DNA of 64,000 nt from Glandiceps talaboti (GCF_964340395.1 NC_135569.1:3956540-4020539), one strand, 5' to 3'; positions 39,506-52,023 are shown, numbered from the stretch's first letter. The notes: generated by a model not told the origin, from the letters alone. Translations and numbers: made by a program.

Positions 39506-39764
39506 GATAGTACTGAATATGATTGCAGACATATCTACTTGGTATAATACTGCTTATTGGAGGCACTATCATTAATTATACAAAAGTTTCAAAAAAATAT
39601 AACTTGTGTATAAAAATATGAACAGTTGTATTTGAAAATTTGACAATGCAAATGTAAATTTTGAAAACTTATTAATTTACAACAGAAAAGAATCAAGCAG
39701 ACAAACCTCATATGAGAATAGTATTGCAAATTAGAATAAAGAATTAGGAGTGTCATTCAATATT

Positions 39765-40135
39765 TATAACTATCGACATCAGACCATTGAAGAACGGCAC
39801 TTATTACAAACAGGGAAAGTAAACATTTGAATTGGATTAATAATATTTGGCACAGCATGTTGGAACAGGAGAGGCATGAACTAGATTTCATGGTTTGATA
39901 AGAACAGTTTTATGGCCGCTTATGTGTACATGAAATGCCAGGGGAACTTGACATTTGCTTGTAAAACTATTATGTAAAGAGGCCATAAAACTGTTCTTAT
40001 CAAATTATGGAATTTAATACAAGTCTCTGTACTTCAAACATGCTGAGCCAAGTGTTATTAATCAAATTCATTTGTTTACTTTCTCTGTTTGTAACAGGTT
40101 CTGTTTATCAAAGGTCTGGTGTCAGCAGTTGTATA
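39765..40135. mobile_element. foldback element, family C, full copy
   Basis: The two halves are inverse over nearly the whole length: CGACATCAGACC...GGGAAAGTAAAC on the left is mirrored by GTTTACTTTCTCTG...GGTCTGGTGTC on the right. No ORF. This is the most complete of three copies. Confidence 0.8.
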
Positions 40136-41008
40136 TATATATATACATATGAAATGTGACACAACTATTCACTGAGTACATAACGTAATTAAGAATTTAT
40201 GTACTGTTACATTTATTTTTTAGTCTTTCTTGACTTCAGTGTATCAAAAATAAAACACAGGGTAAATAACTTAAACACAGTAATATACAGATTTTATCCT
40301 TTCTTATTCTAAACAACAAAATATAAGCAAAAAAAAATTGTTTCTGGTCAGGATAGGTTATCTAAAATGGTGCAAGGCCGCAATTTTTTTTTTAATTCTC
40401 AACAAACCTGTCACACTCAATCTACTATTTATGGCAGTTACTGTTATTTTTTATTTAGTACTTTACAGCAAGTGTGTATGTCGGGCAGATGTCATTTGCT
40501 TGTTCACGATTGGCTCTGCAGTTGGCATCACTGAAGTAAGGAGGGTTATTTTTGTGTTTCTCCCCCAGATCTGCAGACTGCATGGGCTGGACAAACACGA
40601 AAAAAAGAACTGACACCTGGGTATTTAAGCGATGCACACACTGACCAGAAACAATTCTTTTTGTTTTTGTCCTAAAATTCACGGTTACTAAAAGTATGTT
40701 ATTATCCAAAATTTTCTTCATTCAGCCTGAAAATACTCGTGACCTAAGGGTTGTTACTATGAGTCGGTACACAAAGACCCCTCAGGTCACTATGAGTCGG
40801 TACACAAAGACCCCTCAGGTCACTCACATTTTCCTTGGCTGCACAAAGAAAACTATTGAGGAATAACAGATAACAACAAATCAGATATATACATATACAT
40901 GTATACTGTGGAACCTCTCATGAATCTATTTACCATTGTAAAGACCGTCTTTGAATATGTTACAATCAATGACTCACGAATGAGTTACATATTTTTTGGG
41001 ATTGTCAG

Positions 41009-41210
41009 TGACCAAGTGGTTCAAACAAATCACTTCTTTCCGATGCTGTCACGGTTCGAGCCAAAAGTCTGCATTTGATAAAATTTGTTACACCGTAAGT
41101 AGGAAGAGTGCCATTCAGTTTGACTCTACTGAGCTACACAGGTTTTACATGGGCTTTCTGGTTTCCTCCTGCACTAACAACAAAACCATGAGGGCTGGCA
41201 GTCACTGGAC
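41009..41210 (+). mobile_element. tRNA-headed SINE-like element
   Basis: TGACCAAGTGG (41009-41019) resembles a polymerase III A box. GGTTCGAGCC (41053-41062) matches the B box closely. The body that follows (TTTGACTCTACTGAGC, TTTCTGGTTTCCTCCTGCAC) matches the fragment at 35595-35695 in reverse. It is tRNA-derived in appearance and diverged. It ends just past the stop codon of the TNFR-CARD gene, on the opposite strand. Confidence 0.6.
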
Positions 41211-41256
41211 TTCTTGGGAGACAAGAACTGATGGAGTTTTCAAATCTTCTAGTATT

Positions 41257-44200
41257 TTAAACTGTTGTGCCATTACCTGCTTTGGCTTTTTTCAAAGCTG
41301 TAGCAAGATGTGGAGACAGTTTTTTAAGCACCTCAATAAATTTATTGAAGGCAAACGGACCTTTAGTCATTAGTACTGTAACAAGCTTTCTTCTTTGCTC
41401 ATACGAATCCAGTGTTGTGTTTGTTATTGCTGCATTGTCTTCTTCATCAAAAATCTGTATAAGACACAAAACAAAACATTAGTTTTAGGTAAATCAACCC
41501 CATGACAAGTCAATTTTAATGATTAATACCGAAATCAACAAATATAACACAAAAACATAACATAATCATGACCATCCTTGAATAGAATATTAGCCCACAA
41601 GTGACTTTGTGCATTACATGCTTGAAAAAGTTACACAAAAAGTTTGAGAATGAAATAAAAGTTACATCATTATTCTTTACTTACATCATGCATAGCGTCA
41701 AGCACTTTGTCCACAGGAAGATCTTTAACCAAATCAGGCATAAAACTTCCGAGGATATTACGATCTTTTTCTGTCATACCTACAGCACCAGGTTCATCTG
41801 AAAATATCAATTCAAAACTAAACCTGTCATTTTATGGTCGACATTTTCTTTCATTAAAGTGGCCATATGGATGAGGATTGGGTATTTATTTTGGATTTTT
41901 AATTTATAAAACAATTTTATCACGGCTTCCTACTTGAAAAATCAACATGAAACAACAGATGCCAAGTCTTTGTTTGTAACTCAATATAATGGCAAAAGAC
42001 TGATAAGTGTGTAAAATGTTTGTTATTGTACGTACGATAAACAAAAAAAATTGCATTTGAATCTTGCACTTTCGATTGGCCAATCAGGATGAGCATTATG
42101 TTGGCAGCTGCACACACTGGAGATATTGAAGCGTGCTGATTGGTTGTGAAAACCTTACAATATTGTCGACATTCAATTGGATTGTCTATTACACAGGTTC
42201 AGATGTGGGAAGGCGGCGATCACTCGGAACAAAACAAACGACACAAGCGATGGAAATAGAGGTAAATAAAGCAATTAGCCGCTTTCACCACATCAGATTT
42301 TAATCAGATTGGCTCTATGTTAACTTCTAGACAATTTGGATCAAAAATAAATAATAATGCACCTGGTAAATTTATTATCATATCTTCTTCAACACCACTA
42401 GAATCAGACAATCTGCTTAATGATTGTGTACTGGTTTGTCTTGTGTTGGTTCCTGTACATGTACCAGTTCCCTCATCTACGTCTTCATTACCTTTAGGTA
42501 ACATTGAGAGATGAACTTCATCAATCACTATGACATTATCATCTGCAGGTTCACCACCTTCTACTCTGTCACCTTCCCTTTCCGCATCTAAATATTTTGA
42601 AATAAGACAAATCACCATCAATTGTATTTATATCTTGTCATTGACACAATCTTACAAAAAAAGACCAAGAAAGGTTTTAGTATATCAAATGATTCCTAAG
42701 TGCTTATTACCTGTAGATAAAGTCATGAATGTTTAGTGTTATTTTGTTATCTCTGTAACTATTATTACTGTAGTTTATATATTTACTACTTTGTTTTAGC
42801 ACCAAATACTTATTGCCGAAAATCCAATGAAGAAACGTAGTTTTCTTAACGGATGCAATAAAGATTCTATTCTATTCTATTCTATTCTATTCTATTATAT
42901 TATATTATATTCTATGCTATTCTATTCTAATAAATATGCATAACTGCCAAGTCCCATAATGCAACAGTCAGTGTGAAAACAACAGAGGTGAAAAAGAGTT
43001 TCAATTTAGTGTTTCTTGGCAATCACATGAAATTTATGTGATGTAAAATCAGGAAACAACTCTCCAGAACCCAAATTTTTGAATATCATTTTCTGTAGTG
43101 GTATTCCCCTTTACATGCCCACTTCAGCATATCAAATTGTATGCTCTTTCACACTTCTCACTAACTTCATTAAATTGCTTTTTTTCACATTTAGGGTACT
43201 TCAACTGAGCAGAGATGTATAATGAGAGATGAAGCAGAGTCTCCGAGAACAAGACAGGGAAGGTGGCTTCTCATCAGTATCTCATTCTAATAATGACAAA
43301 TGTGATAAGCAACAATACTTTGATTTTTGAATTATTTTTAAGTGAAGACTTTATTACGGACTCAATTCTCTATCATTAATTTGTTAACTTCGACAAATTA
43401 AAACAAAATGGAAATATAACACAGGTAATAAACAGAAGAACATAAACAATGCAGAATTACATAAACATACCTTTATACTTTCTGTGACAGGGGCACCACT
43501 TCTTACGATAGCACACAATTGCTAATATAACAAAGAAAAGGCACAAAACAAGGACTCCACCTGATAAACCAACGATCCATGCTGTTGAAAGCTGTGAAGA
43601 GTATGATTCTCCTGTTGGCACATTAGAAGTACTGGTTGTAAGCTGAGAACCAGTAGTTGTTGGCATTGAGGTTACTGTGGTTGGAATGGCATTTGTTGTT
43701 GTATCTGAAATCAATAAAAGTTAATCTTTTACTCACTAACTCATAAAGTTATCCACTTCATGGCACTAAACATTAAAATGAAGTCTCTATCCAAGTAAAA
43801 AAAAAAGTATGATTACTCGCATTTTTAGCTCCAGACTCGGGGAGCTATATTTACAATGGGCTCTACCCGTCTGTACATTTGTATGTAACTACATTATTTC
43901 TCTGACATGCAATATCCAATTCAATTCAAAAAGACTCATGAAATTAGGTATTTGTCCTTACTTGTCTTCCACTCATTGTAACAAGGCCCCTTATGTCACT
44001 CATCATTTTTCTCTTTTGAGCAAAGACAAATATGTAATTAGATAGTATTCCCCTACATCTTCATCATTCATTCAAGGAAAATATAAGTCACCTAAGGGGC
44101 TTGTCTCATGACACAATAGCGACAAAACCCTTAGGTTGCCAGTATTTTCCAGCTGAATGAGGACAAATATTGGAATAACATAATTATACCAGTACCAGTA

Positions 44201-45814
44201 ATATCACAGAAAAATTGGGAAACTGAGTGAAAATATTGAATGCTTTCACTCATATTTCAAAAAACAGTAGAACCAGTGACGCATGTATGCAATGTCGGAC
44301 ACGTGACATAGACATGTGTTGTAGTGAAGTAGAATGACCAGGATATAAATTCAATATTTTTTGCTTAACTTAGTTCGTGCATGGTATAATATCAAAGACT
44401 ACTCACCTGTTGTGAACGATTTCATACAATGTTCCCCTGACGGACTATACTGATAACCACTATCACACTGGCAGACATTATTTGCAGTCCCATCTTTGGG
44501 TGCCTCAACTTCTATATGTTCATTCCGTCTACTACAGGAGTTAATTTGTGAACAAAAGTGTGCCCCAGTCCATTCTGAGGAATAGTAACCTTGTGGGCAA
44601 GGTCTGCATTCTGTGGAGTCAGGCCGGGAATCATTGCAGTGACGAGAGACCTTGTAGCCTTATGAGAGAAGAAAATAGAAATACATGTTTATAAATCTAA
44701 AACTACTACACATTTTTTTCAATAAGAGAGAGAATAGATACATTCAGCTAAATGTGTAGAACCAAGGTACAACTTAGGAGAAAACCTAGCAAAGTTATGT
44801 CCATGACATTCTATCATGTTGGTAAGGAACTCTTTGTCTTTTAAAATGACTGGGGTGTACCCCACATAAAAAAAACCATAACACCACAGGGGTGAACAAA
44901 TCCACTGGTTCTGGGTCCAGGACTAGTGATTTTTTTGGGTGGACCACACAAATTTTACCTTGTCTGGTCCGTCGGACCAGTACCTTACTGTTAATAACTA
45001 TGTTAAAAAGTTGTCTGAATGTACAGATTCAGACGAATCAGAGGTAAGATTTAATGTTTCACATTTTTTAGCGGGACCTTGGACCACTAATTCTTTCAGC
45101 AGGACCACAGGATTTTTTAAGGCACTGGTCCGGGGGCCACCAGTTCACAAAATGATTTGTTCATCCCTGCACCAAAGTAAAGCATTTTGTGTGTGTACCA
45201 CAATCATTTATAGCATCCATATCAAGTGTAAAAGTATACTGTTTCATTTGCTAATTGACTACATCATATTACAAAGGCCACATGCTAGGCTTTTGAAACA
45301 GTATACTTTTACACTTGATATGAATGCTATAAATGAGTGTAGCACCAGTGTGCCCTCTAAGCCAATTTGATGCATCACTGATGCACACAATTTCTAGTGA
45401 CGCACCAACATTTGGTGTTCCCCTATCTCTTACTATGTGGTGACTCACAAGGGTATTTGCATAAGTGCTTGAAGAGTTCTCTGTGCAAGTGCAGCAGAAG
45501 ACACTCCAAATATGAGTGCAAACTGCCACTTATGCATTATGGGGTCCAGTTTATAATAAACAGCAAAAGCCTTTAAAAATTACGCCGTGTGATCATGCGA
45601 TTACACAATTCTGTATACAAGAAGTTCTCTGCATATAGATATACAATGTTTTCAATGCTGCACTGCAGTGCAAAATACCAAATAGTATGTCCACACATCA
45701 TTGTGCAAGTAATCACTTGTACCGTTACTTACCAGGTCTGCACATATTGCAACAGTGGCCATCAATGGAGTATTGACGACTCTCTAAACTACAGGTTTCT
45801 AGATCTGACGATCC
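41257..45814 (-). CDS. TNF-receptor-like membrane protein with a CARD domain
   Basis: Six exons in phase: 45733-45814 and 44407-44658 (cysteine-rich repeats), 43471-43704 (stalk and membrane span), 42363-42587 (linker), 41685-41797 and 41257-41454 (CARD, stop 41257-41259). The ectodomain reads CSLESRQYSIDGHCCNMCRPG, then ECRPCPQGYYSSEW, CSQINSC and CQCDSGYQY. This is the cysteine spacing of CD40-type TNFR repeats. A Thr/Ser stalk and one span (WIVGLSGGVLVLCLFFVILA) precede a basic stop-transfer, CYRKKWCPCHRKYK. The linker of about 75 residues is acidic, then Ser/Thr-rich (RQTSTQSLSRLSDSSG). The last 90 residues match CARD: DRNILGSFMPDLVKDL, YEQRRKLVTVLMTKGPFAF, then PHLATAL. No death domain and no clear TRAF-binding motif were seen. 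The signal-peptide exon is missing from the model. Inferred role: a ligand-triggered receptor that recruits CARD adaptors or caspases directly. Confidence 0.87.
42866..42930. repeat. (TTCTA)n microsatellite
   Basis: About 12 five-base units lie in the intron between the membrane-span and linker exons of the TNFR-CARD gene. Confidence 0.95.
45194..45345. mobile_element. foldback element, family F, copy 1
   Basis: Left arm ATTTATAGCATCCATATCAA...AAAAGTATACTGTTTC; the right arm is its inverse. A second copy at 58251-58408 has the same arms and a different loop. No ORF. Confidence 0.8.
45350..45450. repeat. dispersed repeat, family G
   Basis: A segment starting GTGCCCTCTAAGCCAATTTGA and ending near CTTACTATGTGGTGACTCA. 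It recurs as a tandem pair at 46582-46785. Minus-strand open frames (SHHIVRDGGTPNFG) come from the repeat. Confidence 0.7.
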
Positions 45815-45954
45815 CTGTAATAAAGTCAAAAAACGATCATTGGTAAAGATTGTAGGAATGGGAACTATCACAAAAAATGACACTCTTTGTATTTATAAAG
45901 ACAAAAAAACTGTGGTATTTGTGATGTTATCATCAGAGGTTATCCCATAAACAA

Positions 45955-46072
45955 TTGAACAATGAATATTCATGACTATGTAATGGTTGAACAATGAATA
46001 TTCATGACTATGTAATGGTTGAACAATGAATATTCATGACTATGTAATTGTTGAACAATGAATATTCATGAC
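45955..46072. repeat. 32-bp tandem repeat, four copies
   Basis: The unit contains the palindrome ATGAATATTCAT and repeats every 32 bases. It lies upstream (5') of the first TNFR-CARD exon found. The same word recurs at the right edge of the window (63985-63999). Confidence 0.93.
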
Positions 46073-46222
46073 TCCTACATGCATATTACCTTCAGTGAAA
46101 ACATCAAAATCATGCAAATACAACTGCATGTAGCATTCTAATATTCAGAACAAATGCTAGAGATAATCAGAACATGACATATACTAATATAATGCATGCA
46201 CACGACACACCAAAGGGAGCTA

Positions 46223-46471
46223 ATAGGGAACTTGCAAACCCGCCATGTTGAATGTTGCATCATGGGAAATGTGATAATAAATACTAATCACTTAGTATTG
46301 TAAACAATATTTTTACATTGTTTGTAACCACAAATAATCAATTCATAGTAACCCTAACTATTGTGGGAAGTTTTTTTATTGGTAGCTCCAGATTAGGTAT
46401 TACAATAACCACAAATAATCCCATAGTCCTTTGCATCTGAGCATGCTCAGTCTGGATTGCAAGTTCCCTAT
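46223..46471. mobile_element. MITE, family A, copy 3
   Basis: Both termini are intact (ATAGGGAACTTGCAA and inverse). The flanks here are TA on both sides, which could be a TA target-site duplication, although the other two copies do not show this. Confidence 0.85.
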
Positions 46472-46581
46472 TAAAGTGGCACAACCTGAGTTTATATGCT
46501 TTTTAATCATGTGACAATACTTGCACAAAAACACTGAGGTTCCAAAATAAAGTAAATGTTGATCTATGTCTTCTGTGACAT

Positions 46582-46785
46582 CAGTGTGCCCTCTAAGCCA
46601 ATTTGATGTGCCACTGACGCACACAATTTCTAGTGACGCACCAAAATTTGGTGTTACCCCATCTCTTACTATGTGGTGAGTGTACCCTCTAAGCCAATTT
46701 GACGTGCCACTGACACACACAATTTCTAGTGACACACCAAAATTTGGTGTTCCCCCATCTCTTACTATGTGGTGACTCAAAACAA
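46582..46785. repeat. family G repeat, tandem pair
   Basis: Two copies of about 100 bases each begin CCTCTAAGCCAATTTGA. A further inverse end (GTTAGAGGGCACACTG-like) is near 46838-46853. Confidence 0.75.
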
Positions 46786-47000
46786 ATCCCAGTTTTTCTC
46801 ATTTCAAGTTGACTCACAACAACAAAATTTTGCTATCGTTAGAGGGCACACTGTGTGACATGGACAATTGTCTTCTGGCATTGTTAAAAAGGTTGCTTGC
46901 ATAGTAGGGATTACCTAAACATTTTTGATACGTATCATAAATTTCATCATCAAATCATTTATGGGTTTTATCTTAATACAAGGTTTGAGTTCAGCAAATT

Positions 47001-47216
47001 GCAAGTGGTGGTTAAGTATACATCAGTAAGTAGAATACTGTGAGTGCCTTTTAACTGCAAGTGGTGGTTAAGTATACATCAGTAAGTAGAATACTGTGAG
47101 TGCCTTTTAACTGCAAGTGGTGGTTAAGTATACATCAGTAAGTAGAATACTGTGAGTGCCTTTTAACTGCAAGTGGTGGTTAAGTATACATCAGTAAGTA
47201 GAATACTGTGAGTATG
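47001..47216. repeat. 56-bp minisatellite, four copies
   Basis: The unit starts GCAAGTGGTGGTTAAGTATA and repeats at 47001, 47057, 47113 and 47169. The copies are almost identical, so the expansion is recent. Confidence 0.96.
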
Positions 47217-47647
47217 CAGAAAAAGTTACACCCAAATATGTATAAACTTAGCTTGTGCCCCTTTAAAGTACCTGCACTAATACAACATAAATATTTATGT
47301 TAAGAGTGTGACAATTATTAATTCTAAAATTTATATGTATCACTTTTTACCTGCTATAATTTCCTTTACTGCACTACAAAAGTGAGTTTGAAAATGAAAT
47401 GTAGGGAAAAGAAAAACATTTAAATTTTGTAAGATATTAGTTTTATATTCTGTGCATACTAAGTTCTAGCCACAACTGGAACATTTTTCAATCATAGTGG
47501 TATGACAGATTATGAAAGCTACAATTTTTACCATGGTTTACATCATATATAATGTAAACAATGTTCCACATGTAAACGTTCAGGGGAGGGGTTTTCCCCC
47601 CTAAATGTACAAATGAAGTTAATTTATATAATATATATACAAAAATG

Positions 47648-47812
<165 letters not shown>

Positions 47813-47884
47813 AGCATATACAATGTGTCTATACTGGAGCAAACAGTGCTCAATAAATATACATGTAGAGCGGTATAACTACTA

Positions 47885-48067
47885 ATAATAGTACAGTATC
47901 AAGTAAGATACACATGAGCCGTTACACAGTGTTTCATGCGTTCGCAATCATCGGACGAGATCCGAGAACATAACTGACTGTACCGTTAGTCGTCCGATGA
48001 TTGCGAAAGCATGAAACACTGTGTAACAGCTCCAGTGTATCTTACTTGATACTGTACTATTATTAGT
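47885..48067. mobile_element. foldback MITE, family H
   Basis: The left arm runs CTAATAATAGTACAGTATCA to GCAATCATCGGACGA. The right arm is its inverse with few mismatches over about 75 bases. Both ends are flanked by TA, which fits a TA target-site duplication. The short loop carries no ORF. The arms are better preserved than in the other families, so it is likely young. Confidence 0.85.
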
Positions 48068-49529
48068 ACTCAATTGTCAAAAGTCCATTAGGAATAGATT
48101 AATTATCAGTGATTAATCCAATTAAAGACAATATACCCATTACTCGATTGCCATGGAAACGTATATACACAAACATTACCTACCATATTTTAAAGCTTTT
48201 ACACACCGGAAACTCGTGACACCAACACACAGTACTGTCGTCCTCAATGTAGGCTGGCTTTACACGCTGTTCATACAGTTCAACTTTTCCTCGGATTCCA
48301 CTAAGTACAACCAAATCAAATTATTCTTCAAGTGAAAGCAAATCGCCCCAATTTATCACTTTGTAGCTCGACCAAGTTTTGGTTATACACGATGGTTGCC
48401 CTACCAGATTTCACAGACACTTCGTACAGTCGCTGTGAATGCGCTAATGTGATTATGAATCATCTCAATATGGAGGACATGTCGTCTGAAATAGCCCAAG
48501 TCACGGAGTTTTTTTTTCTGTAACCAGTTTTCTACCAAAGAATCGTCGTAGTATAATATCAAAAGTCCATCGTCTTTGTCTGTCGCGTTATATAACGGAC
48601 ATGTCAAATTGAAAGTCGATTTTGAGAAGTGTGTGTCCTCAGTTCGTATACGACGAATACACAAAGTTAAAGTCAGCGACTCCTTTTAAGGACGTTGGGC
48701 GGAAATAACGTCACAGAGTAGGCCACTAGCCGCTAGGGTATTTAGAACGAAAAAGCACATTGAGTTATATTGTGTATTATATTTATCGCTGATCAGTCTT
48801 TGATATGGTGCAAAGTTAAAGGTTTAGAATGGAAGGACATATTCGTATAAAAATTCTGATAACTTTGAAATATTTTAATATCATGGTACAGCCCAGATGG
48901 GTACAGTAGCATTTCTATATCATAATGGATAGACCAGCAAGCTGCGATTGACGTCGCATCGACCGGCGACATGACCCGCAATGACCTTCGGGCAACGACA
49001 CCGACATCACGCAGCAGTTTACTGATACGTGAGTCACATGAGTCAGGACATATCACAGTAGATCTGTACTCACAAGAAATAGTGCTACGTTACTCGGACT
49101 AAATACTCATTACTCCCATTGATTCTGTCGATAATGTGATGTGACTAATGGGCGATGGTGTGTCCCGTCTTTTCTTATGTTCACTCACGATGCTGATTTT
49201 CTGTCTCTTGGTGTGGGTGATGCCAATCGATTTTGCATGTTCATCCACACTGTTCTTATGGGGTCAGGGGGTTTATTTTATTATTATTATTATTATTTTT
49301 TTTTTTTTTTTTTTTTTTTTGGGGGGGGGGAGTCATTTTGAAAAACATCACTTGAAGTAGGGGGGGGGGTCACTTTGGAAAACAAGAGTATTTGCCATCT
49401 TTAGCACGTCTGTCTGTCTGCTTGTCTGTCGGTCTGTGTGCCCCAAACCAAATGACTGATTGCCTTGGTATTTGGTGGGGATATTACATTTGGTGTATAT
49501 TTGGGAAATGGACACGAAAACCACACAGC

Positions 49530-51085
49530 AACTACACTCTTAATGCCAGCACTGTACATCAACCACTCTTAATGCCAGCACTGTACTACATCAACCACTC
49601 TTAATGCCAGCACTGTACATCAACCACACACTTAATGCCAGCACTGTACATCAACCACACTCTTAATGTCAGCACTGTACTACATCAACCACTCTTAATG
49701 TCAGCACTGTACATCAACCACTCTTAATGTCAGCACTGTACATCAACCACTCTTAATGCCAGCACTGTACATCAACCACACTCTTAATGTCAGCACTGTA
49801 CATCAACCACACTCTTAATGTCAGCACTGTACATCAACCACTCTTAATGTCAGCACTGTACATCAACCACTCTTAATGCCAGCACTGTACATCAACCACA
49901 CTCTTAATGTCAGCACTGTACATCACCCACACTCTTAATGTCAGCACTGTACATCAACCACTCTTAATGCCAGCACTGTACATCAACCACTCTCTTAATG
50001 CCAGCACTGTACATCAACCACACTGTTAATGTCAGCACTGTACATCACCCACACTCTTAATGCCAGCACTGTACATCAACCACACTCTTAATGCCAGCAC
50101 TGTACATCAACCACACTCTTAATGTCAGCACTGTACATCAACCACACTCTTAATGCCAGCACTGTACATCAACCACACTCTTAATGCCAGCACTGTACAT
50201 CAACCACACTCTTAATGCCAGCACTGTACATCAACCACACTCTTAATGCCAGCACTGTACATCAACCACACTGTTAATGCCAGCACTGTATATCAACCAC
50301 ACTCTTAATGTCAGCACTGTACATCAACCACACTCTTAATGCCAGCACTGTACATCAACCACACTCTTAATGCCAGCACTGTACATCAACCACACTCTTA
50401 ATGCCAGCACTGTACATCAACTACACTGTTAATGTCAGCACTGTACATCACCCACACTCTTAATGTCAGCACTGTACATCAACCACACTCTTAATGCCAG
50501 CACTGTACATCAACCACACTCTTAATGTCAGCACTGTACATCAACCACACTCTTAGTGTCAGCACTGTACATCAACCACTCTCTTAATGCCAGCACTGTA
50601 CATCAACCACACTCTTAATGCCAGCACTGTACATCAACCACACTCTTAATGCCAGCACTGTACATCACCCACACTCTTAATGCCAGCACTGTACATCAAC
50701 CACACTCTTAATGTCAGCACTGTACATCAACCACACTCTTAATGCCAGCACTGTACTACATCAACCACACTCTTAATGCCAGCATTGTACATCAACCACA
50801 CTCTTAATGCCAGCACTGTACTACATCAACCACACTCTTAATGCCAGCACTGTACATCAACCACACTCTTAATGTCAGCACTGTACATCAACTACACTCT
50901 TAATGCCAGCACTGTACTACATCAACCACTCTTAATGCCAGCACTGTACATCAACCACACTCTTAATGTCAGCACTGTACATCACCCACACTTAATGCCA
51001 GCACTGTACATCAACCACACACTTAATGTCAGCACTGTACATCAACCACTCTTAATGCCAGCACTGTACATCAACCACACATTAA
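49530..51085. repeat. 31-bp minisatellite, about 50 copies
   Basis: The unit contains CTTAATGCCAGCACTGTACA followed by TCAACCACA. The main variants are GCC/GTC in the core, plus 27-base and 34-base length forms. It fills 1.55 kb. The open frames through it arise because a 31-base period cycles all three frames. Confidence 0.97.
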
Positions 51086-52017
51086 TAAATGCAAAATTCA
51101 AGTATTTAGTGCAGATTTGTTCTTTATTCAATCTTTCTGTAACAAGTTTTCTTACGATTACAACAAATTACTGTCTTTACTGTAGCCTGTACTTGAGAAC
51201 AAACTTGAGAAAAAAGCACCCATATAAAAAAGAAACTCTTAATTCATTGGAATGCCGATATGAGTTTTTCTTTTACTGTTCATTTGGCAAGATGTATAAT
51301 TCAAAAAGTTAACACACACACAAACAAATGTCTATTTCAGTAATGGGTGAGTCTTGACGATGTGTCTTGGTAACCATTGTCTCGTTGGGGTACTGTATGC
51401 CATATTCTGGTTATCAAAGTTTAGACCACTTCACATTTAAGGATTGCAAGAGGGTGTTCCAGGTTGGGAGAGTGAAGGCCAAAACGTGGTAGTGGCCACT
51501 GGTGGTAATGTGAGAAGCCATGAACAAACTGTGTGTATAAGAACTCTGCTCCAGGTTGGGAAAGTGAAGGCCAAAACTTTGTAGTGGCCACTTGTGGTTA
51601 TGTGAGAAGCCATGAACAAACTGTGTGTAAAAGAACTCTGTTCTTAAGAGATCATTACAATAGTGGTTAGGCATGTTGTAATTATTGGTAGTCACTAATA
51701 AAACAGTAGCAAGTGACTACTATCTGCTGTCCTTACACTACAGCCTACAATACTCAACTATTCTGACCCTCACTTCTGGCCCAAAAATGGCTTCCAAACA
51801 CTGAATTTGAGTGGCTGAACCATCAAATCTTTTTTACCTTTCTGATAACCAGAATACAACGTATCATACACCCTGACAATGTTTCTTCTTGGTAACAACT
51901 ACACACCATGACTGTGCCTCTTCAGTTGACACATTGCACACCATAATGGTGTCACAGTGTCTTAATGGTAACAACTACACACCATGATGGCATGTCTTCC
52001 TGGTAACCATTTCACAC

Positions 52018-52023
52018 TTTATT
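52018..52023 (-). promoter_or_regulatory. AATAAA overlapping the UBE4B stop codon
   Basis: On the minus strand the last codons read CAT AAA TAA AG, so AATAAA spans the stop codon. If it is used, the 3' untranslated region would be very short. It may equally be chance. Confidence 0.25.

Larger units (their letters stand above)
37710..41256. other. intergenic: sulfotransferase to TNFR-CARD
   Basis: It holds a GATC-rich inverted element (38210-38480), TTTA/TTG low-complexity sequence (38697-38880), CATA/CATG repeats (39298-39505), a foldback element (39765-40135) and a SINE-like unit (41009-41210). No gene is supported. No clear promoter motif upstream of the sulfotransferase ATG was recognised. 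Confidence 0.6.

Noticed and set aside
41053-41062. A functional tRNA gene at the GGTTCGAGCC box
   Set aside because: No acceptor stem pairs around it and the anticodon arm is not recognisable. A SINE head is more likely.
46400-46780. Minus-strand frame with repeated SHHIVRDGGTPNFG
   Set aside because: It comes from the tandem dispersed repeat G and part of a MITE, not from a gene.
48401-48664. 87-codon minus-strand frame as the missing first exon of the TNFR-CARD gene
   Set aside because: It has no signal-peptide-like stretch and no phase-0 donor that would fit the next exon.
49530-51085. Regular 31-bp repeats resembling a CRISPR array
   Set aside because: The units are contiguous with no unique spacers, and the DNA is animal. 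It is a minisatellite.
50872-51312. 146-codon frame with repeated LLMPALYINHTL
   Set aside because: Translation of the 31-bp minisatellite.
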